DNA of 64,000 bases from Rugamonas apoptosis (GTDB lineage Bacteria; Pseudomonadota; Gammaproteobacteria; Burkholderiales; Burkholderiaceae_D), in the NCBI RefSeq assembly GCF_014042355.1, contig NZ_JACEZU010000010.1, positions 124,001 through 188,000 on the forward strand, read 5' to 3'. The notes beneath the pieces were generated by a model that did not search any database, was not told where the DNA came from, and saw only the letters and a program-made list of their open reading frames with translations. Of this stretch, positions 20,502 to 28,363 are shown piece by piece. Numbering within the stretch: the first letter of the stretch is position 1; the number at the start of each line of letters is the position of its first letter. The position numbers were made by a program, and so were the translations under genes.

Positions 20502-20610
20502 GAGGCCGTTTCAAAAAGCCCGTGGCGTCGTTGTGGCGCCTCGCCGTGCAGGTGCACTGTCTTCGTCGCCACGCCTCACCACGGTCATTTTGAACCAGCC
20601 TCTAAGCCGT
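20494..20610. repeat. 117-bp imperfect inverted-repeat element, MITE-like
   Basis: Left arm 20494-20516 and right arm 20588-20610 are complementary at 19 of 23 positions (core GAGGC(C/T)G(T/G)TTCAAAA). Internal sequences (CCGTGGCG... and ...CGCCACG, CACCACGG) also pair, so the whole unit can fold into one long hairpin. It begins inside the last codons of the Spy-like gene and contains that gene's stop codon. It may be a small non-autonomous repeat that now acts as a transcript terminator or attenuator before the two-component genes. I see no second copy in this window. Confidence 0.5.
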
Positions 20611-20629
20611 CCACGCAAACCAGCACGCG

Positions 20630-20659
20630 CCGGCGGCCGCTTGTGAAGGCGGCCGCCGG
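20630..20659 (+). promoter_or_regulatory. Hairpin in the leader of the response-regulator gene
   Basis: A perfect 11-bp stem (20630-20640 with 20649-20659, CCGGCGGCCGC) and 8-nt loop ends 17 bases before the CpxR-like start codon, close to where the ribosome would bind. The visible ribosome site is weak. It could limit translation or be the remnant of a terminator. Confidence 0.4.
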
Positions 20660-20676
20660 TCCGTAGAATCCAGCAC

Positions 20677-21369
20677 ATGACCGACCATATCCTGCTCGTT
20701 GAAGACGATCCCCGCCTGGCCGAGATGCTCACAGAGTATCTCGGCCAGGCCGGCTTTCGCGTGCGCGCCGCCGCCACCGGCGCGGACGCGCTGGCGCAAC
20801 TGGCCGCCGCCCCGGCCGACGCCGTGGTGCTGGACCTGATGCTGCCCGACATGGACGGCCTGGACGTGTGCCGCCAGTTGCGCACCCATTCCGACATTCC
20901 CGTGCTGATGCTGACGGCGCGCGGCGACGCCGTGGACCGCATCGTCGGCCTGGAGATCGGCGCCGACGATTACCTTCCCAAGCCGTTCGAGCCGCGCGAA
21001 CTGCTGGCGCGCCTGCGCGCCATCCTGCGCCGGCGCGTGGACGGCAGGCGCGATGGCCCGCCCGCCCTGCGCTTTGGCCGGCTGGAGATCGACCCGGCCA
21101 GCCACCGCGCCAGCATCGACGGCGCGCCCTGCGACCTGACGGCCTACCAGTTCGACCTGCTGCTGGCACTGGCCCAGCATGCGGGCCGCGTGCTGTCGCG
21201 CGACGCGCTGATGGAACTGCTCAAGGGTGAACAGATCGAAGCGTTCGACCGTTCCATCGACGTGCACATGTCGCGCATCCGCGCCGCCGTCGAGGATGAT
21301 CCCAGGAAGCCGCGCCGCATCATCACCGTGCGCGGCGCCGGCTACCTGTTCGCCAAGGCGCAAGACTGA
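20677..21369 (+). CDS. OmpR/CpxR-family response regulator
   Basis: 230 residues. The receiver domain (1-115) has the acidic pair EDD at the start, phospho-acceptor Asp in VVLDLMLPDMDG, the conserved Thr in LTARG and Lys in PKPFEPRELLARL. The winged-helix DNA-binding domain follows, with LTAYQFDLLLALAQHAGRVLSRDALME and the turn FDRSIDVHMSRIRAAVEDD, close to CpxR's segment. It should bind direct repeats near its targets, most simply the TTTAC-N5-TTTAC site upstream of the Spy-like and efflux genes. The stop and the kinase start overlap as TGATG. I favour CpxR over RstA or BaeR from the recognition-helix region and the box, but cannot prove it. Confidence 0.88.
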   Translation: MTDHILLVEDDPRLAEMLTEYLGQAGFRVRAAATGADALAQLAAAPADAVVLDLMLPDMDGLDVCRQLRTHSDIPVLMLTARGDAVDRIVGLEIGADDYLPKPFEPRELLARLRAILRRRVDGRRDGPPALRFGRLEIDPASHRASIDGAPCDLTAYQFDLLLALAQHAGRVLSRDALMELLKGEQIEAFDRSIDVHMSRIRAAVEDDPRKPRRIITVRGAGYLFAKAQD

Positions 21370-22613
21370 TGTCGCGCCTCTACTTCCGCTTCTACATCGC
21401 CCTGCTGGCCAGCCTGATGCTGTTCGCGCTGGCCGTCTCCATGCTGTGGCACCGCGACGGCGGCCCCATGGAACGGTCGGACGCCACGCTGGCGCGGCTG
21501 GTGCAGAACACGCTGGCGCCGGCCGGCGCGCCGCCAGACCAGCAGCAGGCCGCGCTGGAACGCATGGCCAGCGGCATCCACGCCCGCATGACGCTGTACA
21601 CGGCCGACTGGGCGCCACTGGCCACCGTCGGTCCGCCCCTGCCCAAGCCGGAATGGCGGTTGCGTACCATGACGGCGCCACCGCGCGCGTCCTGGGTGCG
21701 CCTGCCGGACGGACGCCAACTGCTGTCGAGCCAGCCGCTCGGCTTCGCCAGCGCGCGCCAGGTGCTGCACGCCATGCTGCTGCTGTTGGTGCTGGGGGTG
21801 GCGGTGGCCGCCTACCCCATCGTGCGCCACTTGACGCGGCGGCTGGAACGGTTGCAAACAGGGGTGGAATCGCTGGGCGCGGGCGACCTGTCGGCCCGGG
21901 TGAAGGTGGAAGGCAAGGATGAAGTGGCGCAACTGGCGCGCAGTTTCAACCGCGCCGCCGACCAGATCGAACAACTGGTGGGCGCCCACAAGACGCTGCT
22001 GGCCAACGCCTCGCACGAACTGCGCACGCCGCTGGCGCGCATCCGGCTGGCGCTGGAACTGGTGAAAGAAACCGTGGACGCCAGGCGCCGCGCGGGGCTG
22101 GAACAGGACATCGCGGAACTCGATCAGCTGCTGGACGAGATCCTGCTGGCCAGCCGGCTGGGCGCCATCGACGACGCCATGGCGGCGGAGGAAGTGGACC
22201 TGTTGGCGCTGGCGGCGGAGGAATGCGCGCACTACGACGACGCCGTATTGAACGGCGCCAGCGCCATCGTGCGGGGCGACCCGCGCCTGCTGCGCCGCCT
22301 GCTGCGCAACCTGTTGGAGAACGCGCACCGGCACGGCGTACCGCCGGCCCACGTGCAGATCGAGCGCTATGACGGGGCCGACGCGCCCGTCGTCACCCTG
22401 AGCGTATGGGATAGTGGCCCCGGCATCCCGGTGGCCGAATTCGAGCGCGTGTTCGAACCGTTCTACCGCCGCGCCGGCACCCAGGAAAACAGCGGCGCCG
22501 GCCTGGGATTGGCGCTGGTGCGCCAGATCGCCCGCCGCCACGGCGGCGACGCGCGCTGCGCCACCATGCCCGATGGCCGCAGCCGCTTCGCCATCACCCT
22601 GCCGCTGGTGTAA
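21369..22613 (+). CDS. Envelope-stress-type sensor histidine kinase (CpxA-like)
   Basis: 414 residues. There are two membrane helices (about 7-25 and 134-156) around a periplasmic domain of about 110 residues, shorter than in E. coli CpxA. A HAMP domain follows (RHLTRRLERLQTGVESLGAGDLSARV), then a HisKA H-box, TLLANASHELRTPLARIRLAL, and a HATPase with LLRNLLENAHRHG (N box), WDSGPGIP (G1) and GAGLGLALVRQIARRHGG (G2). It is co-transcribed with the upstream response regulator (1-bp overlap) and should phosphorylate it. The sensed signal is presumably misfolded envelope protein, with the Spy-like protein as a possible feedback partner; that is inference from family and neighbours. Confidence 0.9.
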   Translation: MSRLYFRFYIALLASLMLFALAVSMLWHRDGGPMERSDATLARLVQNTLAPAGAPPDQQQAALERMASGIHARMTLYTADWAPLATVGPPLPKPEWRLRTMTAPPRASWVRLPDGRQLLSSQPLGFASARQVLHAMLLLLVLGVAVAAYPIVRHLTRRLERLQTGVESLGAGDLSARVKVEGKDEVAQLARSFNRAADQIEQLVGAHKTLLANASHELRTPLARIRLALELVKETVDARRRAGLEQDIAELDQLLDEILLASRLGAIDDAMAAEEVDLLALAAEECAHYDDAVLNGASAIVRGDPRLLRRLLRNLLENAHRHGVPPAHVQIERYDGADAPVVTLSVWDSGPGIPVAEFERVFEPFYRRAGTQENSGAGLGLALVRQIARRHGGDARCATMPDGRSRFAITLPLV

Positions 22614-22631
22614 TACGACGGGGCAGCGCGA

Positions 22632-24485
22632 TCACGGCGATTCGCACAGGCAGTGCGTGATGGCCATGAACGGCTTGTGGCCGGCGCTCACTTCATTGAG
22701 CCAGCCCAATTCATGGGCCACATCAGCCGCCGCGCCCGGCGGCAAGCCGGTCGTGGTCAGGCCCAGCTTCACCTGCGCGCCCACGGCCTGCGCCACGGAG
22801 CCGCCAAACAGTTCGATCAATTTGTCGAACTTGCTCGTTTCGCGCTCGATATAGGTGACGCGGTAATCGTCGCCCAGCTTGGCGCGGCGGGCCGCCGACT
22901 TGATGGCGTCGCCATAGCTGCCCAGCGTGTCGACCAGGCCCCGCTCCTTGGCCTGCTGGCCGGTCCACACGCGGCCCTGGGCCACGACGTCGATCTTCTC
23001 GGGCGTGGTCTTGCGCGCCTGCGCGGCGCGGGTGGTGAATTCACCATAGATGTGGTTGATGCTGCTCTGGATCACCTGGCCGAAGCGCGGGTCCAGCGGA
23101 CGCAGTGGATTGCCCGCGTCGCCCAGCCAGGTGGTGGGCGCGCCGGCCGTGTGGATGCCCAGCTTGTCGATCACTTTTTCCGCCGTCGGCAGGATGGCGA
23201 ACACGCCGATCGACCCCGTGATGGTGCTGGGGTCGGCGATCACTTCATCGGACGACATGGAAATCCAGTAGCCGCCCGAGGCGGCCACGTTGCCCATCGA
23301 AACCACCACCGGCTTGCCCGCCTCGCGCGTCAGTTGCAGCTCGCGGCGGATCAATTCCGAGGCGAACGCGCTGCCGCCGGGCGAATCGACGCGCAGCACC
23401 ACGGCCTTGATCTTGTCGTCCTCGCGCGCCATGCGAATCAGCTTGGAGGTGGAATCGCCGCCGATGGAGCCGGGACCGGCCGTGCCATCACTGATCTCGC
23501 CGGCCGCGATCACCACGCCGACGGCGTCACCGGTCAGCTTGGGATGCAAACGGGCCAGGTAATCGTCGAACGCGATCTGGCGGAAGCTTTTGCCGTCGGC
23601 CGCGCCCCGCTGCGTCATCATCTGGCGCACCTGGTCGCGCGTTTTCAGGCCGTCCACCCACTTGGCCGCCAGCGACAGCTTGGCCAGGTCGCCCTGCACG
23701 GCCGCCGCCTGGGCCGGCAGGTCGTTGATGGTCTTCATCACCGCACCCTGGGGCAGCTTGCGGGCTTTTTCCACCTCGCCGGTGTAGGCGCTCCACAGGC
23801 CATTGTTCAGGTAGGCGTCGGCTTCGGCGGCGGCCGGCGACGGGCCGTTGGCGATGAACGGTTCGCCGAAACTCTTGTACGTCCCTACCCGCAGCAGGTT
23901 GACCGTCACGCCCAGCTTGTCGAGCGCGTCACGGTAGTAATTGCGGTAGCGGCCAAAGCCTTCCAGCATCACCATGCCCATCGGGTGCAGATACACTTCG
24001 CTGGCATGCGCGGCCAACAGGTACTGACTCTGGTCGTAACTGGCGCCCCACGCCACCACCGGCTTGCCGCTGGCCTTGAAGCGCTCCAGGCCGGCCGCCA
24101 CTTCGCGCAGCATGGCCTGGCCGCCGCCTTGCAGCTCGTCGGCCAGCAGCACGGCCGCGCCGATGTTGGGGTCCTTGGCGGCCGCGTCCAGCACGGCCAG
24201 CACATCGCGCAGTTGCACCATCTTGCGCGCCTCGCCGCCGCGCACGCTGGTCAGCAGCGCCTCGCGCGCGCCGCCGCTGTTTTGTTCCACCAGCGTGCCC
24301 TTGAAGTCCAGCACCAGCGTCGTCCTGGGCGACAGCGGCTTGATGCCGCCGCCGAACAAGCCATAGACGACGGCGATCAGCAAGCCCAGGAACAGCAGAT
24401 TCAATACCGTGCGGCGGCCGGCGTCCAGCAGGCGCCAACAAAATGCGACACCGCGGCGCACTGAGGAAAGAGGTGAAAACGACAT
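22632..24485 (-). CDS. sppA: Signal peptide peptidase SppA, 67K type
   Basis: 617 residues, the size of the long enterobacterial SppA with two tandem ClpP-like domains. One N-terminal membrane helix (about 26-45) anchors it with the catalytic domains in the periplasm. The N-domain contains the general-base lysine in ASGKPVVAWGASYDQSQYLLAAH, and the C-domain contains the nucleophile serine in SMGNVAASGGYWISMSSD. The enzyme degrades cleaved signal peptides. The start chosen is the ATG at 24485, with GGGAG just upstream and the protein beginning MSFSPLSSVRRG; the frame is open further upstream but has no ribosome site or family sequence there. It converges on the sensor kinase gene with an 18-bp gap. 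Confidence 0.93.
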   Translation of the reverse strand: MSFSPLSSVRRGVAFCWRLLDAGRRTVLNLLFLGLLIAVVYGLFGGGIKPLSPRTTLVLDFKGTLVEQNSGGAREALLTSVRGGEARKMVQLRDVLAVLDAAAKDPNIGAAVLLADELQGGGQAMLREVAAGLERFKASGKPVVAWGASYDQSQYLLAAHASEVYLHPMGMVMLEGFGRYRNYYRDALDKLGVTVNLLRVGTYKSFGEPFIANGPSPAAAEADAYLNNGLWSAYTGEVEKARKLPQGAVMKTINDLPAQAAAVQGDLAKLSLAAKWVDGLKTRDQVRQMMTQRGAADGKSFRQIAFDDYLARLHPKLTGDAVGVVIAAGEISDGTAGPGSIGGDSTSKLIRMAREDDKIKAVVLRVDSPGGSAFASELIRRELQLTREAGKPVVVSMGNVAASGGYWISMSSDEVIADPSTITGSIGVFAILPTAEKVIDKLGIHTAGAPTTWLGDAGNPLRPLDPRFGQVIQSSINHIYGEFTTRAAQARKTTPEKIDVVAQGRVWTGQQAKERGLVDTLGSYGDAIKSAARRAKLGDDYRVTYIERETSKFDKLIELFGGSVAQAVGAQVKLGLTTTGLPPGAAADVAHELGWLNEVSAGHKPFMAITHCLCESP

Positions 24486-24661
24486 GGGTACTCCCGGCGA
24501 TGTAAAACGTGACAATGTAATCCAAAAGGCAAGGCCATGGGTAGCGCTGCGCGCGAACCCCGCCTCGTTCCGCAATATACACCCGGCGCGCCTGGCCTGG
24601 CCGGGCGCCGGCATGCCCAAGATGGGTGCCAGCGCGCGCTTTTCCAGTATCATGGCGTGCC

Positions 24662-24877
24662 ATGGATACGGAAAAACTCCTGCTGCTGCTCAAACGCGAA
24701 ATGCCCTACGGTAAATACAAGGGCCGGCTGCTGGCCGACCTGCCCGGCCACTATCTGGGCTGGATGGCGCGCGCCGGCTTTCCGGCCGGCGAACTGGGCG
24801 GCTTGCTGGCCCTGATGTACGAACTCGACCACAACGCCCTGCGCCACCTGCTCGATCCGCTGCGCCCCCGGCGTTGA
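24662..24877 (+). CDS. DUF3820 family small protein
   Basis: 71 residues, starting MDTEKLLLLLKREMPYGKYKG. The motif MPYGKYKGRLLADLPGHYLGWMARAGFPAGELG defines the DUF3820 family, sometimes labelled putative quorum-sensing-regulated virulence factor because of a Pseudomonas homologue. The function is unknown. The ATG at 24662 is preferred over an upstream in-frame ATG because the family motif begins here and the lengths agree. It is divergent from sppA, and the two genes share a promoter region of about 176 bp. Confidence 0.85.
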   Translation: MDTEKLLLLLKREMPYGKYKGRLLADLPGHYLGWMARAGFPAGELGGLLALMYELDHNALRHLLDPLRPRR

Positions 24878-25248
24878 GCGATTGGCAAGGCAATGTTGCC
24901 AAAATAATACAAACCACTTTTTTCAGCTTGCCTGATGAACAGGCCTTCAGCATCATCGTTGATGCGGGCGCACCAGTCACCCAGGTCCGGCCCGCGCACC
25001 GTGGCGCAACCCCAACTATCCGTCAAGATCGCGCCACCCGATGCCCGATATCGCAATTGTCAGACCACCCTGACTCAGCGTGTGACAATGTGCGTATATT
25101 TGCAATGATATAAAGACTATATTACTGGGGAAGTACACCACAATGAGCGGCCCTGCCGCCATGCAGTGTTGTGCCTGTAGCGCCCGGCATGCTGTCGGTG
25201 GCCAACGACCGCCAATCCGGGCTCTTAGCTGTCTTGGAGGAAGTCGTC
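24878..25248 (+). promoter_or_regulatory. Gene-free stretch with a promoter for the M4 protease operon
   Basis: No convincing gene lies here. A TTGGCAA / TTGCCAA hairpin (24882-24902) after the DUF3820 stop may mark a transcript end. A sigma-70-like promoter is visible, TGACAA (25083-25088), 17-bp spacer, TGATAT (25106-25111), in an AT-rich patch. This leaves a leader of about 130 bases before the protease start at 25249. A short in-frame reading frame from 25143 has no family character. Confidence 0.5.
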
Positions 25249-26265
25249 ATGCATATCCATCATCACCACTGCACCTGTTTCATCATCCCGTCGGACATGC
25301 TGCGCAAGCTGGCCGACGCCGCCAGCGGCGCCGAGCGCCAATGGCTGCTGGACCAGGCTGAACAGTCCGCCTATCTGCGCGGCCAGCGCTCCGTCACGCC
25401 GGCCCTGATGGGCATCAGCGCCGGCGAAAAGCGCCGCACCATTTTCGACGCCAAACATGGCACCACCCTGCCCGGCAAGCTGGTGCGGGGCGAGACCGAC
25501 CACGCCAGCCGCGACCTGGCCGTCAACCAGGCGTATGACGGCGCCGGCGCCACCTACGATTTCTACATGAGTGTCCTGAAGCGCAACTCGATCGACGGCA
25601 AAGGCTTGCGCCTCGATTCGACCGTGCACTACAACAAGAAATTCAACAACGCCTTCTGGAACGGCCAGCAAATGGTATATGGCGATGGCGACGGCAAGCT
25701 GTTCCTCGGCTTCACGGGCGCCATCGACGTGATCGCCCACGAACTGACGCACGGCGTCACCCAGTACACGGTGCCGGGTGGCCTGGTCTACCGTGACCAG
25801 AGCGGCGCGCTGAACGAATCCATTTCCGACGTATTCGGCAGCATCGTCAAGCAGTGGACACTCAAGCAGAGCGTGGACCAGGCCGACTGGCTGATCGGCG
25901 CCGGCATCATGGCCCCGGCCGTGGGCAAGGCGCTGCGTTCGATGGCCGAGCCGGGCAACCGGGCCCTGACCTGGTCCGGCGACGACCAGCCCGGCAACAT
26001 GTCCGGCTACCAGCCCGAAGCCGATGTGCACACCAGTTCCGGCATCCCCAACCATGCGTTCTACATCGCCGCCACCATCCTTAAGGGCAACGCCTGGGAC
26101 AAGGCGGGACCGATCTGGTACCGGGCGCTGCCCCTGCTTACCTCCAACGCCACCTTCGCAGACGCGGCCCAGGCCACCTGCCAGGCCGCCGGCATGCTGT
26201 TTGGCGCCAATTCGGCCGAGCAGCAAGCCGTCCAGACCGCCTGGAAGGAGGTTGGGGTGATTTGA
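25249..26265 (+). CDS. Protealysin-type M4 zinc metalloprotease, no signal peptide
   Basis: 338 residues. The start at 25249 follows GGAGG with an 8-base gap and gives MHIHHHHCTCFIIPSDMLRKLA, the short propeptide pattern of protealysin (the PPSL-type element) rather than a long thermolysin propeptide. The catalytic domain has zinc ligands H164 and H168 with E165 (VIAHELTHGVTQY), the third ligand E190 (GALNESISDVFG) and the transition-state His261 (ADVHTSSGIPNHAF). There is no signal peptide, as in protealysins, which act in the cytoplasm or leave by a non-classical route. The N-terminus is rich in His and Cys. The next gene is the probable inhibitor emfourin, an arrangement known for protealysin operons. 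Confidence 0.93.
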   Translation: MHIHHHHCTCFIIPSDMLRKLADAASGAERQWLLDQAEQSAYLRGQRSVTPALMGISAGEKRRTIFDAKHGTTLPGKLVRGETDHASRDLAVNQAYDGAGATYDFYMSVLKRNSIDGKGLRLDSTVHYNKKFNNAFWNGQQMVYGDGDGKLFLGFTGAIDVIAHELTHGVTQYTVPGGLVYRDQSGALNESISDVFGSIVKQWTLKQSVDQADWLIGAGIMAPAVGKALRSMAEPGNRALTWSGDDQPGNMSGYQPEADVHTSSGIPNHAFYIAATILKGNAWDKAGPIWYRALPLLTSNATFADAAQATCQAAGMLFGANSAEQQAVQTAWKEVGVI

Positions 26266-26276
26266 ACGGGAGAGCC

Positions 26277-26582
26277 ATGCGCCTCGTGTTGAAAAGTACG
26301 GGAGGTTTCACCGGGCCGGCCGGCGCGCAGACGCGCACGGTCGACACGGCGGCGGCGGGCGCCGCTGACGGCGCGCGCCTGTGCCAACTGCTGCGCGACA
26401 GCGACTTTTTCGCCCTGCCCGCCCAGTTGCAGTCGTCCGCGCCCCAGTCGTGGGACTTCCTGTACACCTTGATGGCGCAGGCCGATGATGGCCAGTGCCA
26501 CACGGTAAGCTACCACCTTGATGCGGCGCCGCCGGCGCTGCGCGAACTCACGGCCGCCCTGGACGCGCGGGCGCCGGACTGA
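26277..26582 (+). CDS. Emfourin-like inhibitor of the M4 protease
   Basis: 101 residues from the ATG at 26277, which has GGGAG 5 bases upstream; an in-frame TTG 15 bases earlier overlaps the protease stop and is less likely. The protein shows emfourin features: an N-terminal strand RLVLKSTGGFTG, a central DSDFFALP, then a strand-rich region with FLYTLMAQADDGQCHTVSYH and a C-terminal helix PALRELTAALDAR. Emfourin is a small, tight-binding proteinaceous inhibitor of protealysin made from the same operon. It starts 11 bp after the protease stop, so the enzyme and its inhibitor should be made together inside the cell. Confidence 0.8.
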   Translation: MRLVLKSTGGFTGPAGAQTRTVDTAAAGAADGARLCQLLRDSDFFALPAQLQSSAPQSWDFLYTLMAQADDGQCHTVSYHLDAAPPALRELTAALDARAPD

Positions 26583-26599
26583 CGCACGTTGGAGACGGC

Positions 26600-28363
26600 A
26601 TGAACGAGCCCGGAGACCGGCCCCGCATCCTCATCGTCGATGATGAGGCGGCCCACATGCAGGCCCTGTGCAGCACCTTGCGCGACCACGGCTACGACAC
26701 CCGCGGCTACGACACCGGCCAGGCCGCGCTCGACGCGCTGCGTCCCGGCGCCTACGATCTGCTGCTGGCCGACCTGATGATGCCGGGCATGGACGGCATC
26801 ATGCTGGTGCAGGCCGCGCGCGCCATCGACCCCGACCTGGCCAGCATCATCATGACCGGCGAAGGCTCGATCGCCTCGGCGGTGCGGGCCATGAAGGTGG
26901 GCGCGCTGGACTACATCATCAAGCCGTTCAAGGTATCGACCATCCTGCCGGTGCTGGCGCGGGCGCTGGAGACGCGCATGCTGCGCCTGGAGAACGCCAA
27001 GCTCGAGAGCCAGCTGCGGGCCCACGCGGCCGAGATGGACGCGCTCAACCAGGACCTGGAAGTGGCGCGCCAGCAGGCCGAGCGGGCCAACCAGGAAAAG
27101 TCCACCTTCCTGTCGCACATGAGCCACGAATTGCGCACCCCGCTCAACGCCATCCTCGGCTTCGCCCAGATCCTCACGTCCGACAAGCTGCCTTCCACGC
27201 CCGATGAAAAGCAGGCGTTCGCGCGCCACATCCTGCAGGCGGGGCGCCACCTGCTGACCCTGATCAACGAAGTGCTGGACCTGGCCAAGATCGAATCGGG
27301 CGCCATGACGCTGTCGCTGGAACCGGTGGCGCTGGCGCGCGTGTTCCAGGAATGCCAGGCCATGATCCAGCCGCTGGCCACCCGGCGCGGCATCGAGCTG
27401 CGCTTCCCGGCGCGCGCCCCGGCCCACGTACTGGCCGACCGCACCCGCCTCAAGCAGGTGCTGATCAACCTGCTTTCGAACGCCGTCAAATACAACCGCG
27501 AACGGGGCACGGTGGCGCTCGACTGCGTGGCGGCCCAGCCGGGCCGGGTGCGCATCGCCGTGCGCGACACCGGCGCCGGCCTCACGGCGGCCCAGCTGGC
27601 ACTGATCTTCCAGCCCTTCAACCGCCTGGGCCAGGAGGGTTCGGCCGAGGAAGGCACGGGCATCGGCCTGGCCCTCACCAAGCGCCTGATGGAAGCCATG
27701 CGCGGCCAGATCGGCGTGGCCAGCATGGTGGGCGTGGGCAGCACCTTCTGGATCGAGCTGCCGGCCACCGACGCCGGCGTGGCCGTGTCGCCGGAGCTGG
27801 TGGCGTTCACGCCGGTGGCGCCGCTGCCGGCGCCGGCGCCTGGCGCGGACGTCAGCGCGGACGTCCGCGCGGCCGGCAGTGTGACCGCAAGCGTGGCCGC
27901 AAGTGTCGCCGCCGCGCTGCCAGTCACGCCGGACGGCGGCCACACCCTGCTGTACGTGGAGGACAATCCGGCCAACCTGCAACTGATCGCCGACCTGCTG
28001 CGCTTGCGGCGCGGGGTGGCGCTGCTGTCGGCCACGGACGGCGAACAGGGCCTGGCGCTGGCCCGCCAGCACCGCCCGCACCTGATCCTGATGGATATCC
28101 ACTTGAACGGCATGGACGGGCTGGAAACGCGGCGCCGCCTGCTGGCCGACCCGGCCACGGCCCACATCCCCGTGATCGCCATCAGCGCCAGCGCCATGCC
28201 CGAGCAGGTGCGCCACAACATGGCGGCCGGCTTTTTCCGCTATCTGACCAAACCTATCGACGTCGCCGCCTTCACCGAAGCCGTGGACAGCGCGCTGCGG
28301 CTGCCGTCACCCACCAAAGAGGAACAAGATGACACAGCCATCGGGGCCACGCTTGACCGCTAA
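26600..28363 (+). CDS. Hybrid histidine kinase with N- and C-terminal receiver domains
   Basis: 587 residues, no membrane segment. An N-terminal receiver (about 8-122) has phospho-acceptor Asp58 (LLADLMMPGMDG) and Lys in IIKPFKVS. A coiled coil leads to the HisKA domain with His176 (STFLSHMSHELRTPLNAILGF) and a HATPase (NLLSNAVKYN, GTGIGLALTKRLMEAM). An Ala/Val-rich linker (about 405-445) precedes a second receiver with Asp499 (LILMDIHLNGMDGLE). It starts 17 bp after the emfourin gene with a GGAG ribosome site, and its last 35 bp overlap the next gene. Input may come from another kinase phosphorylating the first receiver. There is no output domain, so phosphate must pass to a partner protein. 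Confidence 0.9.
   Translation: MNEPGDRPRILIVDDEAAHMQALCSTLRDHGYDTRGYDTGQAALDALRPGAYDLLLADLMMPGMDGIMLVQAARAIDPDLASIIMTGEGSIASAVRAMKVGALDYIIKPFKVSTILPVLARALETRMLRLENAKLESQLRAHAAEMDALNQDLEVARQQAERANQEKSTFLSHMSHELRTPLNAILGFAQILTSDKLPSTPDEKQAFARHILQAGRHLLTLINEVLDLAKIESGAMTLSLEPVALARVFQECQAMIQPLATRRGIELRFPARAPAHVLADRTRLKQVLINLLSNAVKYNRERGTVALDCVAAQPGRVRIAVRDTGAGLTAAQLALIFQPFNRLGQEGSAEEGTGIGLALTKRLMEAMRGQIGVASMVGVGSTFWIELPATDAGVAVSPELVAFTPVAPLPAPAPGADVSADVRAAGSVTASVAASVAAALPVTPDGGHTLLYVEDNPANLQLIADLLRLRRGVALLSATDGEQGLALARQHRPHLILMDIHLNGMDGLETRRRLLADPATAHIPVIAISASAMPEQVRHNMAAGFFRYLTKPIDVAAFTEAVDSALRLPSPTKEEQDDTAIGATLDR

Noticed and set aside
25143..25361. 72-codon frame before the M4 protease
   Set aside because: No ribosome site or family likeness, and it runs into the protease gene in another frame.
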